A stretch of 64,000 nt of DNA from NCBI RefSeq assembly GCF_022012475.1, contig NZ_JAKLWS010000002.1, positions 62,001 to 126,000 of the forward strand. The letters are read 5' to 3'. The translations under genes and the position numbers were made by a program. The stretch comes from Rhodohalobacter sulfatireducens. Its GTDB lineage: Bacteria > Bacteroidota > Rhodothermia > Balneolales > Balneolaceae. Under the pieces are notes generated by a model. That model had not been told where the DNA came from, did no database searches, and was given only the letters and a program-made list of their open reading frames with translations. Below are positions 1-8,614 of this stretch, in pieces; the stretch's first letter is position 1, and the number at the start of each line of letters is the position of its first letter.

Positions 1-3000
1 CACTTTTTAAACCGTATGGAGCAACTGTTCTGTGCTGTGTTAACACTGAAAGGGTGACCGGTTCGGTAAATTTCATCACTCTGATAATTCCATCCCCGCC
101 TTTCCATCGTCCGGCCCCGCCTGAGCCTTCCCGAATTTGATATCGGCTCAAAAGAACAGGGTAACGGTGTTCAAGAATTTCAGGATCAGTGGCGCGTGTA
201 TTAGTCATATGTTGATGAACAGCATCTGCACCATTGAAGCCATTTCCGGCCCCGGTTCCGCCGGCAACCGTTTCGTAATATCCGAATGAATCGTTTCCAA
301 AAAGCACGTTATTCATGGTTCCATAGCTGCAGGCAGCCAAATTAAAAGCTTTGAGAAGAGTATCCGTCAGCCGCTGACTCGTCTCGATATTTCCGCCAAC
401 TACAGCCGGGCATTTTGTTGGATCATCCGGAAAGTCGGGGTTCAGCATACCTATAGGAATATTGATTTCAACCGGCTCTAGGAGTCCGTCATTCAGGGGG
501 AGAGGTTCGTCAATCAGTAACCGCAGTACATAAATAATTACACTTTTTACGATAGACGGATTGGCATTCAAATTTCCGGGGTGAACATCAGAGGTTCCCT
601 TAAAATCGATTGAAAGTGAAGAACCAGAAATTATACATTTTACGTGAAGTTGAGAGCCGTCATCCAGCTTTTCGGTAGCTTCATAAATCCCATCTTCAAT
701 ATTTTTCAGGGTTGATCTCATCCGCTCCGACGCATACGATTTCAAGCGTTGCATATATTTTATCACCTCATCCCGACCGTAGTTTTCAACCAGTTTTTTA
801 AGCTCTTCCGCTCCACGATAGTTGGCTGCAACTGCGGCTCGGATATCCGCCATATTCTCATCGAAAGATCGCGTAGGATAGATGTTTTCTTTGAGCAGTT
901 GTTCAAGCGGTTTCCAATTAAACTCCCCGGCTTTTGCGATAAAAGTTGGTGGAATCACAACTCCCTCTTCGGCCAGGTTGTCTGCATCAGGTGGCATGGA
1001 ACCCGGGCGCTTGCCGCCAATTTCTGCATGATGAGCGCGGCTGGCTGTAAATCCTATTTGTTCACCATTTACAAAAACGGGTGTTATAACCGTTACATCC
1101 GGCAGGTGTGAACCGCCAAATCCGGGGTGATTCGTAATAATCACATCTCCATCCTTTAGACCTTCAAAATTTCCAAAACTTTGGAGGTCTTTAATCAACG
1201 TTCTAACACAAGTTCCCATCGCGCCCAAATGAACCGGAATATGAGGGGCATTCACTACGAGGTATCCATCAGCATCCAGGAGGGCGCAGGAGAAATCCAG
1301 TCGTTCCTTCACATTTACAGAGATCGCCGTTCGTCGAAGCATTTCACCCATCTGGTCGGCAACCGAGGTAAACCGATTCGTGTACAACTGCAGATTGATG
1401 CTCTCGGATTTTTCGTAATCACCGGTAGAGCCGGCAGTTGAGATTTGTTCAAATTGCCAGGTTCCATCTGATTGATAAACGCCCTTCCAATTTGGTTCAA
1501 TCACCGTGGTGCTGTGTGGGTCCAAAATGAGTGCGGGTCCCTTCAGATTCATTCCGTGTTTGAGAGAGTCTCTCATATACAGATCTGTATGCTGAGCCTC
1601 TCCATTGCAAATCATGATTGATTTTTTTGAGGGTGATCCATCTGCCTGATTTTTTTCAGTAGCTGATATATCTTTCTCGAAATCGTTAGATCTTTTTTCC
1701 GAGCCGATCACCCGTATGGCTTCCAGCTCTATTTCCCGGTTTTCCACCCAGTGCCCATATTGCTCTTTGTATCTGTTTTGAAATCGTACTCTCAAATCAT
1801 CAAGATTCGATCCATCAATTTCCAGTGATGTATCCTGGCCTTGAAGACGCATGAACAGAATCTGTCGGCCGATCACAATTTTATCTTCCGAAAGTCCCTG
1901 ATCTTTTAGGTTTTCTGTGGCTTTTCGAGTTAATTCTTCAAACCAATCAGAAAGAGAATCAGAAACGTCATCAAGAGGTTTTAAAACCTGTTTGGATGTG
2001 ATCTCTTCAAGTCTCGCTTGTTGTAATCCATACGCGCTCAGTAAACCCGCATCAGAGGGGACTAATACTTTTTTGATGTTCAATTTGGCCGCTACAGATA
2101 GTGCGTGCTGGGCACCGGCACCTCCAAATGCAACCATCGCATAATCAGCCGGATCAAACCCTTTTTGAATCGAAATTTTATGAATCGCCTGGGCCATTCG
2201 TTCATTGGCGATATCCAGGAATCCTTCGAGGATTTGGTTATGGTCAATCTCTTTTGAAGCATCAGATTTGATCATTTTATCGATCAACTTCTCGAACGCT
2301 TTTTCTGAGGCTTCAGGATCAATCGTAATGTGGAAATTGGATGGGTCAAGTCGGCCGGTCAGTAAATTCACATCAGTTATAGTAAGAGGACCTCCCTGGC
2401 CATAGCATGCAGGCCCGGGATCAGCTCCGGCACTTTCAGGTCCAACGGTCAGGCTTTTTCCGTCAAAGTCACAAATAGATCCACCACCGGCCGCAACGGT
2501 TTCAATCTCAATGGCCGGAGACGATAATGTGGCATCACCTACAGTGTGTTCAAAAATGTAATCCATCCGCTGGTCATATCGGGAGACATCTGTACTGGTG
2601 CCGCCCATATCAAATGAGATGATTTTAGAAAATCCGTTTCGCTCACCAATAGCAGCTGCACCGATCACTCCGCCGGCCGGTCCGCTCAGCAGTCCGTCTT
2701 TGGGTTTGTAGTGATCCACGTCAATCAAGCTGCCGGCGCTGCCCATTACACGCAAAGATGTATCCTTTACAACGGAAGAAATTCGATCCAGGTAATTCTG
2801 CATGACCGGCGTTAGGTAACTGTTGATATCGGTTGTAACAGCCCTTGGTATAATCTTAATTGTGGAACTTAAATTAGAAGAGCAGGAGATGAATTTGAAT
2901 CCCAATTCCCGCAGAAGTTCAGCTACTTTGTTCTCATGCTCGGGGTTCAGGTAACTGTGCATCAGGCAGATTCCTGCGGCTTCAAATCGGTCAGAAACCG

Positions 3001-3682
3001 ACTCTAACCGTTTTTCCAGTTTTTCAAGATCTAACTCCTTTATAATATTGCCATTTGCATCCAGGCGTTCCGGAACTTCTATAATTGACCCGGCATAGGG
3101 TTCCGGTTTTTGAATATTCAGAGAAAACAGATCCGGCCGCTGCTGATTTTTTATCCGAAGCAGATCTTTGAATCCCTCCGTAATCAAAAAGAGGGTAGAT
3201 GCGCCCTGGCGCTCTAAAAGTGCATTGGTTCCTTTTGTAGTCGACAATCGCAGTTGAAGTGCCGGCAGAGCTTGCTTCAAGGGTGTATTTGTGATGAGTC
3301 GTGCAGCTAAAACGGGGGCTTCCTCCGGGCTTTGAATTTCAATGGGAATAGATCTGTCTGTTTTCAGTTTATCAGGCAGATCCGGCTCGAGTGTTACATG
3401 ATTTCCTGTTGAACTGATGATTTCAAATGATTGATCAGCAGTACCCGTCATCCGAAGTTTATACCCCTCAAAAAAATGATCGTAAGGATTGACATTTTCA
3501 TTCAGATAAATTTCGAGAGAGGAACGGTCTGTTCGTTTTCCAAAACCCCGCAATGCACTGTTGCTCAGCACTTTTACACGATCGATAATCTTTCCGGATG
3601 TGTCCGCAGCAATGGTATCGGTAAATGTACCTCCCGTATCAATAAACAGATGGGTGGCCGCATTGTTCGAAGTTATGGTCAT
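1..3682 (-). CDS. 5-oxoprolinase/hydantoinase, fused HyuA-HyuB (3' end beyond window)
   Basis: ATP-dependent hydrolase of the hydantoinase/5-oxoprolinase family, which opens cyclic amides such as 5-oxoproline in the cytosol. I translated this strand by hand: the frame opens at ATG 3682 and stays open for about 1227 codons to the edge. An ATPase-type N-terminus with DTGGTFTD (residues 15-22) and a second phosphate loop with FDMGGTSTD (near residue 355) mark HyuA; the HyuB half starts near residue 760. Eukaryotic-type 5-oxoprolinases are similarly fused at about 1250-1290 residues, so only the last few dozen residues are missing. The gene begins 17 bp after the antiporter stop on the same strand, so the two may be co-transcribed. 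The substrate (oxoproline or another hydantoin) cannot be fixed from sequence. Confidence 0.88.
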   Translation of the reverse strand, partial: MTITSNNAATHLFIDTGGTFTDTIAADTSGKIIDRVKVLSNSALRGFGKRTDRSSLEIYLNENVNPYDHFFEGYKLRMTGTADQSFEIISSTGNHVTLEPDLPDKLKTDRSIPIEIQSPEEAPVLAARLITNTPLKQALPALQLRLSTTKGTNALLERQGASTLFLITEGFKDLLRIKNQQRPDLFSLNIQKPEPYAGSIIEVPERLDANGNIIKELDLEKLEKRLESVSDRFEAAGICLMHSYLNPEHENKVAELLRELGFKFISCSSNLSSTIKIIPRAVTTDINSYLTPVMQNYLDRISSVVKDTSLRVMGSAGSLIDVDHYKPKDGLLSGPAGGVIGAAAIGERNGFSKIISFDMGGTSTDVSRYDQRMDYIFEHTVGDATLSSPAIEIETVAAGGGSICDFDGKSLTVGPESAGADPGPACYGQGGPLTITDVNLLTGRLDPSNFHITIDPEASEKAFEKLIDKMIKSDASKEIDHNQILEGFLDIANERMAQAIHKISIQKGFDPADYAMVAFGGAGAQHALSVAAKLNIKKVLVPSDAGLLSAYGLQQARLEEITSKQVLKPLDDVSDSLSDWFEELTRKATENLKDQGLSEDKIVIGRQILFMRLQGQDTSLEIDGSNLDDLRVRFQNRYKEQYGHWVENREIELEAIRVIGSEKRSNDFEKDISATEKNQADGSPSKKSIMICNGEAQHTDLYMRDSLKHGMNLKGPALILDPHSTTVIEPNWKGVYQSDGTWQFEQISTAGSTGDYEKSESINLQLYTNRFTSVADQMGEMLRRTAISVNVKERLDFSCALLDADGYLVVNAPHIPVHLGAMGTCVRTLIKDLQSFGNFEGLKDGDVIITNHPGFGGSHLPDVTVITPVFVNGEQIGFTASRAHHAEIGGKRPGSMPPDADNLAEEGVVIPPTFIAKAGEFNWKPLEQLLKENIYPTRSFDENMADIRAAVAANYRGAEELKKLVENYGRDEVIKYMQRLKSYASERMRSTLKNIEDGIYEATEKLDDGSQLHVKCIISGSSLSIDFKGTSDVHPGNLNANPSIVKSVIIYVLRLLIDEPLPLNDGLLEPVEINIPIGMLNPDFPDDPTKCPAVVGGNIETSQRLTDTLLKAFNLAACSYGTMNNVLFGNDSFGYYETVAGGTGAGNGFNGADAVHQHMTNTRATDPEILEHRYPVLLSRYQIREGSGGAGRWKGGDGIIRVMKFTEPVTLSVLTQHRTVAPYGLKS

Positions 3683-3699
3683 ACTTAAACAGAAAGGAA

Positions 3700-5526
3700 T
3701 TAAGATGTTAGGTTACCGGATCCGTTGGTTATTTTCGATCGAATATATATCAATTTATCACCTTTCGTGGGATTATTAGGGTAGTCGATCGTAAAAGGAT
3801 GCAATTCATCATTCGACGTAATATGAAAGAGTGGAATTTTTCTTCCATCTTCATCATCTGCATTTTTAAAATCTTCAAATGTATAATCAGCTGTTAGTTC
3901 AACGGTCTGCAGATCATCTTCAGAACGGATTCGATTGGATAAATATTGGTAATTGAAGTCACGGTTGAAAAGAATTCGGCCGCTCAGATGGTCAGATACT
4001 TCTTCCTCATCTTCGTTGTGTTTATTGTTACCCGGAATTTGAAAAACATTAGATCGCCCCAGAATATCACTAAATCGAAGTGTAGCCAGTGAGTTGACTT
4101 CATCATTTGGAGTGAATGCCACCATTTTGCCGATACCGTCCAGGTTGATATCATCCAACACAAATTCAGATAAAACATTCCCGTGAAATGCATCTAAACC
4201 TTTGGATTTTGCCTGGGATGCATTGTTTCGGTTAGAATCGGCCATCAAAACTTTGATCCCTTCATCTTTCAGTTTTTTTGCGATTGAAATCGACCAATCC
4301 TTCGCGCCGAGAATAAGAAGCCCGTTGGGTACGGGTTTGGCAACACCCAATTTTCGCGCAACCCAGGCGGCCGGAAGTCCATAAATTGCCACGGTACAAA
4401 TTATGACAATAAATACGATAGGTACCAATTGGTTTGCCTGTTCAAACCCACTTTGGGTCAGGCTGATGGCAAAAATTGAGGAGATTGATGCCGCGACAAC
4501 TCCTCTCGGTGCCATCCATGAGAGAAACAGTTTCTCTTTCCAGTTGATATTTGAAAACAAGCTTGATGCATAAACGGATAATGGGCGGGCGACCAAAATG
4601 ATAATCCCCAGGAAAGCCAGAACCTTCCAGTTGAGGTTAGCCATCAATTCAGACAATTCAACCCGGGCGGCTAAAAGGATAAACAGCGCGGACAGCAAAA
4701 GCACTCTCAGGTTCTCTTTGAATTCAATGATGTGATGAATGTAAGCAGCTTTCTGATTGGCAAGTACAATCCCCATCAGTGTGGTAGCCCACAAACCTGA
4801 TTCATGTTGAAACTCGTTTGAAACAGTAAATACCAACACGACAATCATCAGGCTGACCGGGTTTTGCAGAAAATCGGGCAGCATATGTTTCTTCAGGATA
4901 ATATAGATAATTCCCGCCCCTGCAAGACCACATAGTGTTCCGAGAAAAATGGTTTTCACCACACTCATTAAAATGGCACTGGTGGCTGCAGTTACACCGG
5001 TTGTTAAGATTACTTCAAAAACAAGTACAGCGAGCATGGCACCGATGGGATCAATCACAATTCCTTCCCATTTTAAAATCGACCCGACCTGTCCAGAAGG
5101 CCGAACCTGTCTTAACAATGGAATGATGACTGTGGGGCCTGTAACAACCAGGATTGCACCCAGCAGAATAGAGAGTTCCACACCGAAATCTAATATCAGG
5201 TAGGATGAGAGTGATATCACAACCCAGGTGATGAGCACCCCGATACTGACAAGATTTCCAATGACTCCGCCGGAATCTTTAAGTTCAGAAAATCGAAGGC
5301 TCAGGCCACCCTCAAAAAGAATAATGGCAACGGATACAGATATGAAAGGAGTGAACAGATCACCCATCAATGCATCCGGATTAAGCAGGCCAAACACAGG
5401 CCCGGCAAGAATTCCAGCTATAAGCAGAAGGAGAATAGCAGGAAGTTTAAATCGCCAGGCGATCCATTGTGCACCAATTCCAAAAACAAAAATACTTGTT
5501 ATGGAAATAAGAAAATGTTCAGCCAT
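3700..5526 (-). CDS. CPA1-type Na+(K+)/H+ antiporter with RCK-like C-terminal tail
   Basis: Inner-membrane cation/proton antiporter, 608 residues. The first roughly 390 residues are a run of about 12 hydrophobic segments with the family's glycine-rich GPTVIIP-like and MAPRGVVAAS motifs. The rest is cytosolic: from about residue 400 a Rossmann-like stretch (LLILGAKDW, then a helix, then an acidic strand end MADSN) resembles a TrkA-N/RCK domain, although the classic GxGxxG is not kept. The C-terminal 100 residues are charged. It starts at ATG 5526, divergent from a small membrane-protein gene, and precedes the hydantoinase gene by 17 bp. It likely exports Na+ or K+; the ion is not determinable here. 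Confidence 0.85.
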   Translation of the reverse strand: MAEHFLISITSIFVFGIGAQWIAWRFKLPAILLLLIAGILAGPVFGLLNPDALMGDLFTPFISVSVAIILFEGGLSLRFSELKDSGGVIGNLVSIGVLITWVVISLSSYLILDFGVELSILLGAILVVTGPTVIIPLLRQVRPSGQVGSILKWEGIVIDPIGAMLAVLVFEVILTTGVTAATSAILMSVVKTIFLGTLCGLAGAGIIYIILKKHMLPDFLQNPVSLMIVVLVFTVSNEFQHESGLWATTLMGIVLANQKAAYIHHIIEFKENLRVLLLSALFILLAARVELSELMANLNWKVLAFLGIIILVARPLSVYASSLFSNINWKEKLFLSWMAPRGVVAASISSIFAISLTQSGFEQANQLVPIVFIVIICTVAIYGLPAAWVARKLGVAKPVPNGLLILGAKDWSISIAKKLKDEGIKVLMADSNRNNASQAKSKGLDAFHGNVLSEFVLDDINLDGIGKMVAFTPNDEVNSLATLRFSDILGRSNVFQIPGNNKHNEDEEEVSDHLSGRILFNRDFNYQYLSNRIRSEDDLQTVELTADYTFEDFKNADDEDGRKIPLFHITSNDELHPFTIDYPNNPTKGDKLIYIRSKITNGSGNLTS

Positions 5527-5692
5527 AGGTGCTCTTAAAAGATTACTCTCTCATGGAGAGTTCAGCTCAATAAATAAAAATAAGAATGATAAGATGGGTA
5601 ACCTACCTCTAATTCCCAAAGTGATAAATATCAGGCAGCAGTAAGGAACCAAAGACGTTTGACATATATTTATTATTATAAAGAAGCTGAAT

Positions 5693-5947
5693 TTGGCTGA
5701 AATCAAAAGTTCTATGGAAAAACGACTTCGAAGTACCGTGATTACTGAGTCTTTGTGGCTGCTCGGACTTTTAGTGTTAGCCGCAGTTGTTGAATATAGT
5801 ATCATTGAAATTTTTGATCTTCATCCAGTGTTGAATGTAAAAATTCAGGGATTTATAGGACTTCTGCTTATTGGATATTCAATTAGGATGGCCGCCAGGC
5901 TTTGGAAGTCATTTAAAGCGCAGGAACTTGACAATACCGATAAATGA
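5693..5947 (+). CDS. small two-helix membrane protein, unknown function
   Basis: An 84-residue product from TTG 5693; ATG 5714 gives a 77-residue version and could be the real start. I do not recognise a family. Two hydrophobic segments are visible (about residues 20-40 and 52-68), with a short charged C-terminal tail. It is divergent from the CPA1 antiporter and lies 126 bp before the first EIIA-linked permease on the same strand. It could be a small partner of either transporter, but nothing in the sequence proves this. Confidence 0.5.
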   Translation: MAEIKSSMEKRLRSTVITESLWLLGLLVLAAVVEYSIIEIFDLHPVLNVKIQGFIGLLLIGYSIRMAARLWKSFKAQELDNTDK

Positions 5948-6006
5948 ATGTGATGAGATGAAGGGAATAAATCTAAACCAATCTTTTTAAAAACCGTCGT
6001 TTTCAA

Positions 6007-6029
6007 GTCTTGTTAAAACGTAACAAGAC
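6007..6029. promoter_or_regulatory. perfect 9-bp inverted repeat before the first APC permease
   Basis: GTCTTGTTA (6007-6015) and TAACAAGAC (6021-6029) are exact inverted copies around a 5-base spacer, 44 bp before the GTG start of the permease gene. Size and symmetry fit an operator for a dimeric regulator; no T-run follows, so a terminator is unlikely. It was not found upstream of the two paralogous permeases. Confidence 0.45.
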
Positions 6030-6073
6030 ATCAATTCTCTATTAGCAAAGCAACTACTTTAACATATTTACCT

Positions 6074-8188
6074 GTGCCGGAAAAATCCAAGAAGTTACAT
6101 AAACAGCTCGGAGCATTCGACGTTTTTTCAATTGCAACCGGTGCTATGTTTAGCTCTGGTCTCTTTTTGCTGCCCGGTATTGCTGCGGGAGAGACGGGCC
6201 CTTCAGTATTTCTCGCCTACCTGGTGTCTGGTTTATTAGTGATACCAACCATGCTCAGCAAAGCTGAACTGGCTACTGCTTTCCCGCGGGCAGGTGGTAC
6301 TTATTATATCATCGACCGTGCTCTTGGCCCGATGATGGGCAGTATCGGTGGTTTCGGCTCCTGGTTCTCACTGGTCTTCAAAAGTGCATTTGCGTTAATT
6401 GGAATGGGTGCCTACATCTCTATCTTTTTTGATGTACCAATCACACCCATTGCTATAATTCTAACGCTAACGTTTGGGGCACTGAATATTTTTGGTGCAA
6501 AAGAAACCAGCAGGCTGCAAAATATTTTGGTGATTATATTGCTTGCCATTATGGCATTTTACCTGGTTCAGGGATTCTCACATCTGTTTTCAATAGGTAT
6601 TCTCGATGTGCATCGCGAACAATTTACACCCTTCTTCACAAATGGATTTCAGGGCTTTTTTGGGACGGTGGGGATGGTGTTTGTCTCGTACGCGGGACTT
6701 ACTAAAGTGGTTAGCATGGCCGAGGAGGTTGAGGAACCCGACCGCAATATTCCACGCGGAATGTTCATATCTATTTTTGTGGCCATTTTTGTGTACGTAT
6801 CGGGCGTTTATTTGATGACAAGCGTACTTGATCCCACGGCATTCCGGGAAGATTTGACACCGGTTGCAACTGCGGGTGATGTATTTCTCACCTGGCTTCC
6901 CGGTGATAGCGGTTTGATATTAGTAGTTATTGCAGCCATCTCTGCATTTGCTTCCACAGGAAATGCGGGAATCATGTCGGCTTCGAGGTTTCCGCTGGCA
7001 ATGTCTCGCGATAAACTGGTTCACCCGATCTTTTCAAAAATAGGAAGATTTAGCACTCCAACCATTTCTGTTATTGTAACAACCGGCATGATGTTGTTGT
7101 TACTGCTCGTATTTAATGTTGATGAGGTTGCAAAGCTTGCCAGTTCATTCAAACTGTTGCTATTCGGGCTGTTAAATCTCGCAGTAATTGTGATGCGCGA
7201 GAGCAAAATCCAGGAATATGATCCGGGATATCAATCCTCATTCTATCCCTGGATGCAGATTCTGGGCATGCTCACCTCGGGAGTCCTGATTTTCGAAATG
7301 GGTACGGTTTCTATTGTTTTTACGGTAGTAGTGACGGTTCTGTCCGTAATTTGGTACTACTATTATGCCTACGGAAAAATTGATCGGCAGGGAGCTATCT
7401 ATCATGTGCATGAACGGCTCGGCCAACACAAAGATGGCGGATTGGAACGGGAGATGCGCAGAATTCTGCAGGAAAAAGGACTGAAGGAAGAAGATCCCTA
7501 TGAGTTGGTGATAAGCCGTGCCGATATCTGGGATCTGGAAGACCGGGATACTGGGTACTCAGAAATTTTAGACAAAGCCTGCCAAAATTTATCATCTAAA
7601 CTGGCGGTAAGCCGTGAAGATCTTTTTGAAGCGTTTAACAAAATGGATGAGTTCGGCATGATACCGATCGGAAATGGGGCTTCACTGAATCACACCCGAC
7701 TGGATATGGACATCAACCCGGAGATGTTTATTGTGAGAATCAGGGAGGGACTACAGCCTCAATCCGGCCAATCTTTCTCTGATGAAGATGGCGGCGGACA
7801 GGATCTGCATGCTTTCTTTTTCTTGGTGAGTTCTGAGAAGAAAGCCACGCAACACCTTCGTTTCCTGGCCCATATTGCTGAAATGATCGATAAGGAGGAT
7901 TTTCTTGAAAAATGGATTAATGCAAGAGACGAAGGTGAACTTCGAAAATTACTCTTGCGTGATGAGCGTTTTATTACAGTCAGAGTCCGTTCCGGGAACA
8001 GGTCCTCTCAATTGATCGGAAAGAAAATATCAGAAATTGACCTGCCCGGTGAAAGCCTGATTACCATTATCAAACGACGCGGTGGAATCGTTATTCCCCG
8101 TGGCTATACAGAGATCATGGAGAACGATGAGCTGTTTATCATCGGTGAGATAAAAGATATCGAGGGACTAAAGGAATTGAAGAATTAA
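6074..8188 (+). CDS. APC-family permease with PTS EIIA-like and RCK_C domains (paralog 1)
   Basis: Predicted amino acid or polyamine permease of the inner membrane, 704 residues. Residues 1-435 are an APC core of about 12 hydrophobic helices with the early FSIATGAMFSSG substrate-site helix. After a charged linker, about residues 485-630 resemble a PTS EIIA type 2 domain: GNGASLNHTR carries H540 where the phospho-histidine lies, and QHLRFLAHIAEMI carries H594 where the second active-site histidine lies. Residues 645-704 match RCK_C (TrkA-C), a ligand-binding fold that in other transporters binds nucleotides. GTG 6074 is chosen because it aligns with the GTG of paralog 3 (both read VPEP/VPEK-like). 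A 9-bp dyad lies upstream. Substrate unknown. Confidence 0.82.
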   Translation: MPEKSKKLHKQLGAFDVFSIATGAMFSSGLFLLPGIAAGETGPSVFLAYLVSGLLVIPTMLSKAELATAFPRAGGTYYIIDRALGPMMGSIGGFGSWFSLVFKSAFALIGMGAYISIFFDVPITPIAIILTLTFGALNIFGAKETSRLQNILVIILLAIMAFYLVQGFSHLFSIGILDVHREQFTPFFTNGFQGFFGTVGMVFVSYAGLTKVVSMAEEVEEPDRNIPRGMFISIFVAIFVYVSGVYLMTSVLDPTAFREDLTPVATAGDVFLTWLPGDSGLILVVIAAISAFASTGNAGIMSASRFPLAMSRDKLVHPIFSKIGRFSTPTISVIVTTGMMLLLLLVFNVDEVAKLASSFKLLLFGLLNLAVIVMRESKIQEYDPGYQSSFYPWMQILGMLTSGVLIFEMGTVSIVFTVVVTVLSVIWYYYYAYGKIDRQGAIYHVHERLGQHKDGGLEREMRRILQEKGLKEEDPYELVISRADIWDLEDRDTGYSEILDKACQNLSSKLAVSREDLFEAFNKMDEFGMIPIGNGASLNHTRLDMDINPEMFIVRIREGLQPQSGQSFSDEDGGGQDLHAFFFLVSSEKKATQHLRFLAHIAEMIDKEDFLEKWINARDEGELRKLLLRDERFITVRVRSGNRSSQLIGKKISEIDLPGESLITIIKRRGGIVIPRGYTEIMENDELFIIGEIKDIEGLKELKN

Positions 8189-8614
8189 ACCCGGAAACAA
8201 TGTAAACAAACCGGTTGCTATTCAACCGGTATTCAAGCTTCTGTAGATTAATTAAAATCTAAAAGATTGGAACTGTTTCCGTTGTTAATTAATTTTTTAG
8301 GATTCGCAGTGCAGGTAGTTGATCATAAAACTGTCTCATTATTTTCGCTAAATCACGTTGTATAAATTCAGTCGTGAGATAATGTAGATCACAAAGTAAT
8401 TCATTTTGATGGAACTGAAGGAAACGGACTCAACTAAACACAAGAATCCTTTTGCTTAGGATTTAATAAGTCGTATTCTTAATTGTAAATCCAACAAGTT
8501 AGTCATTCATCTTGAGGTTAAATTTTTTGAAATCCCGGGGGATTGTCAAAATTATCAATGGTTCAATTCTGAAGACCGTTTTTAAAAATTTAGGGACCAG
8601 AGCACATTTGGAAC
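8189..8614. other. non-coding gap with a short stem, 426 bp
   Basis: No convincing gene. A perfect 8-bp stem (ACCGGTTG at 8210-8217, CAACCGGT at 8223-8230, loop of 5) follows the permease stop by about 20 bp and may terminate its transcript, although no T-run follows. The remaining 380 bp are AT-rich and presumably hold the promoter of the CPA2 antiporter; I see no further strong repeat or RNA fold. Confidence 0.4.

Noticed and set aside
5228-5644. 138-codon plus-strand frame antisense to the CPA1 antiporter
   Set aside because: Lies within the coding strand shadow of a clear membrane protein and has no family-like features.
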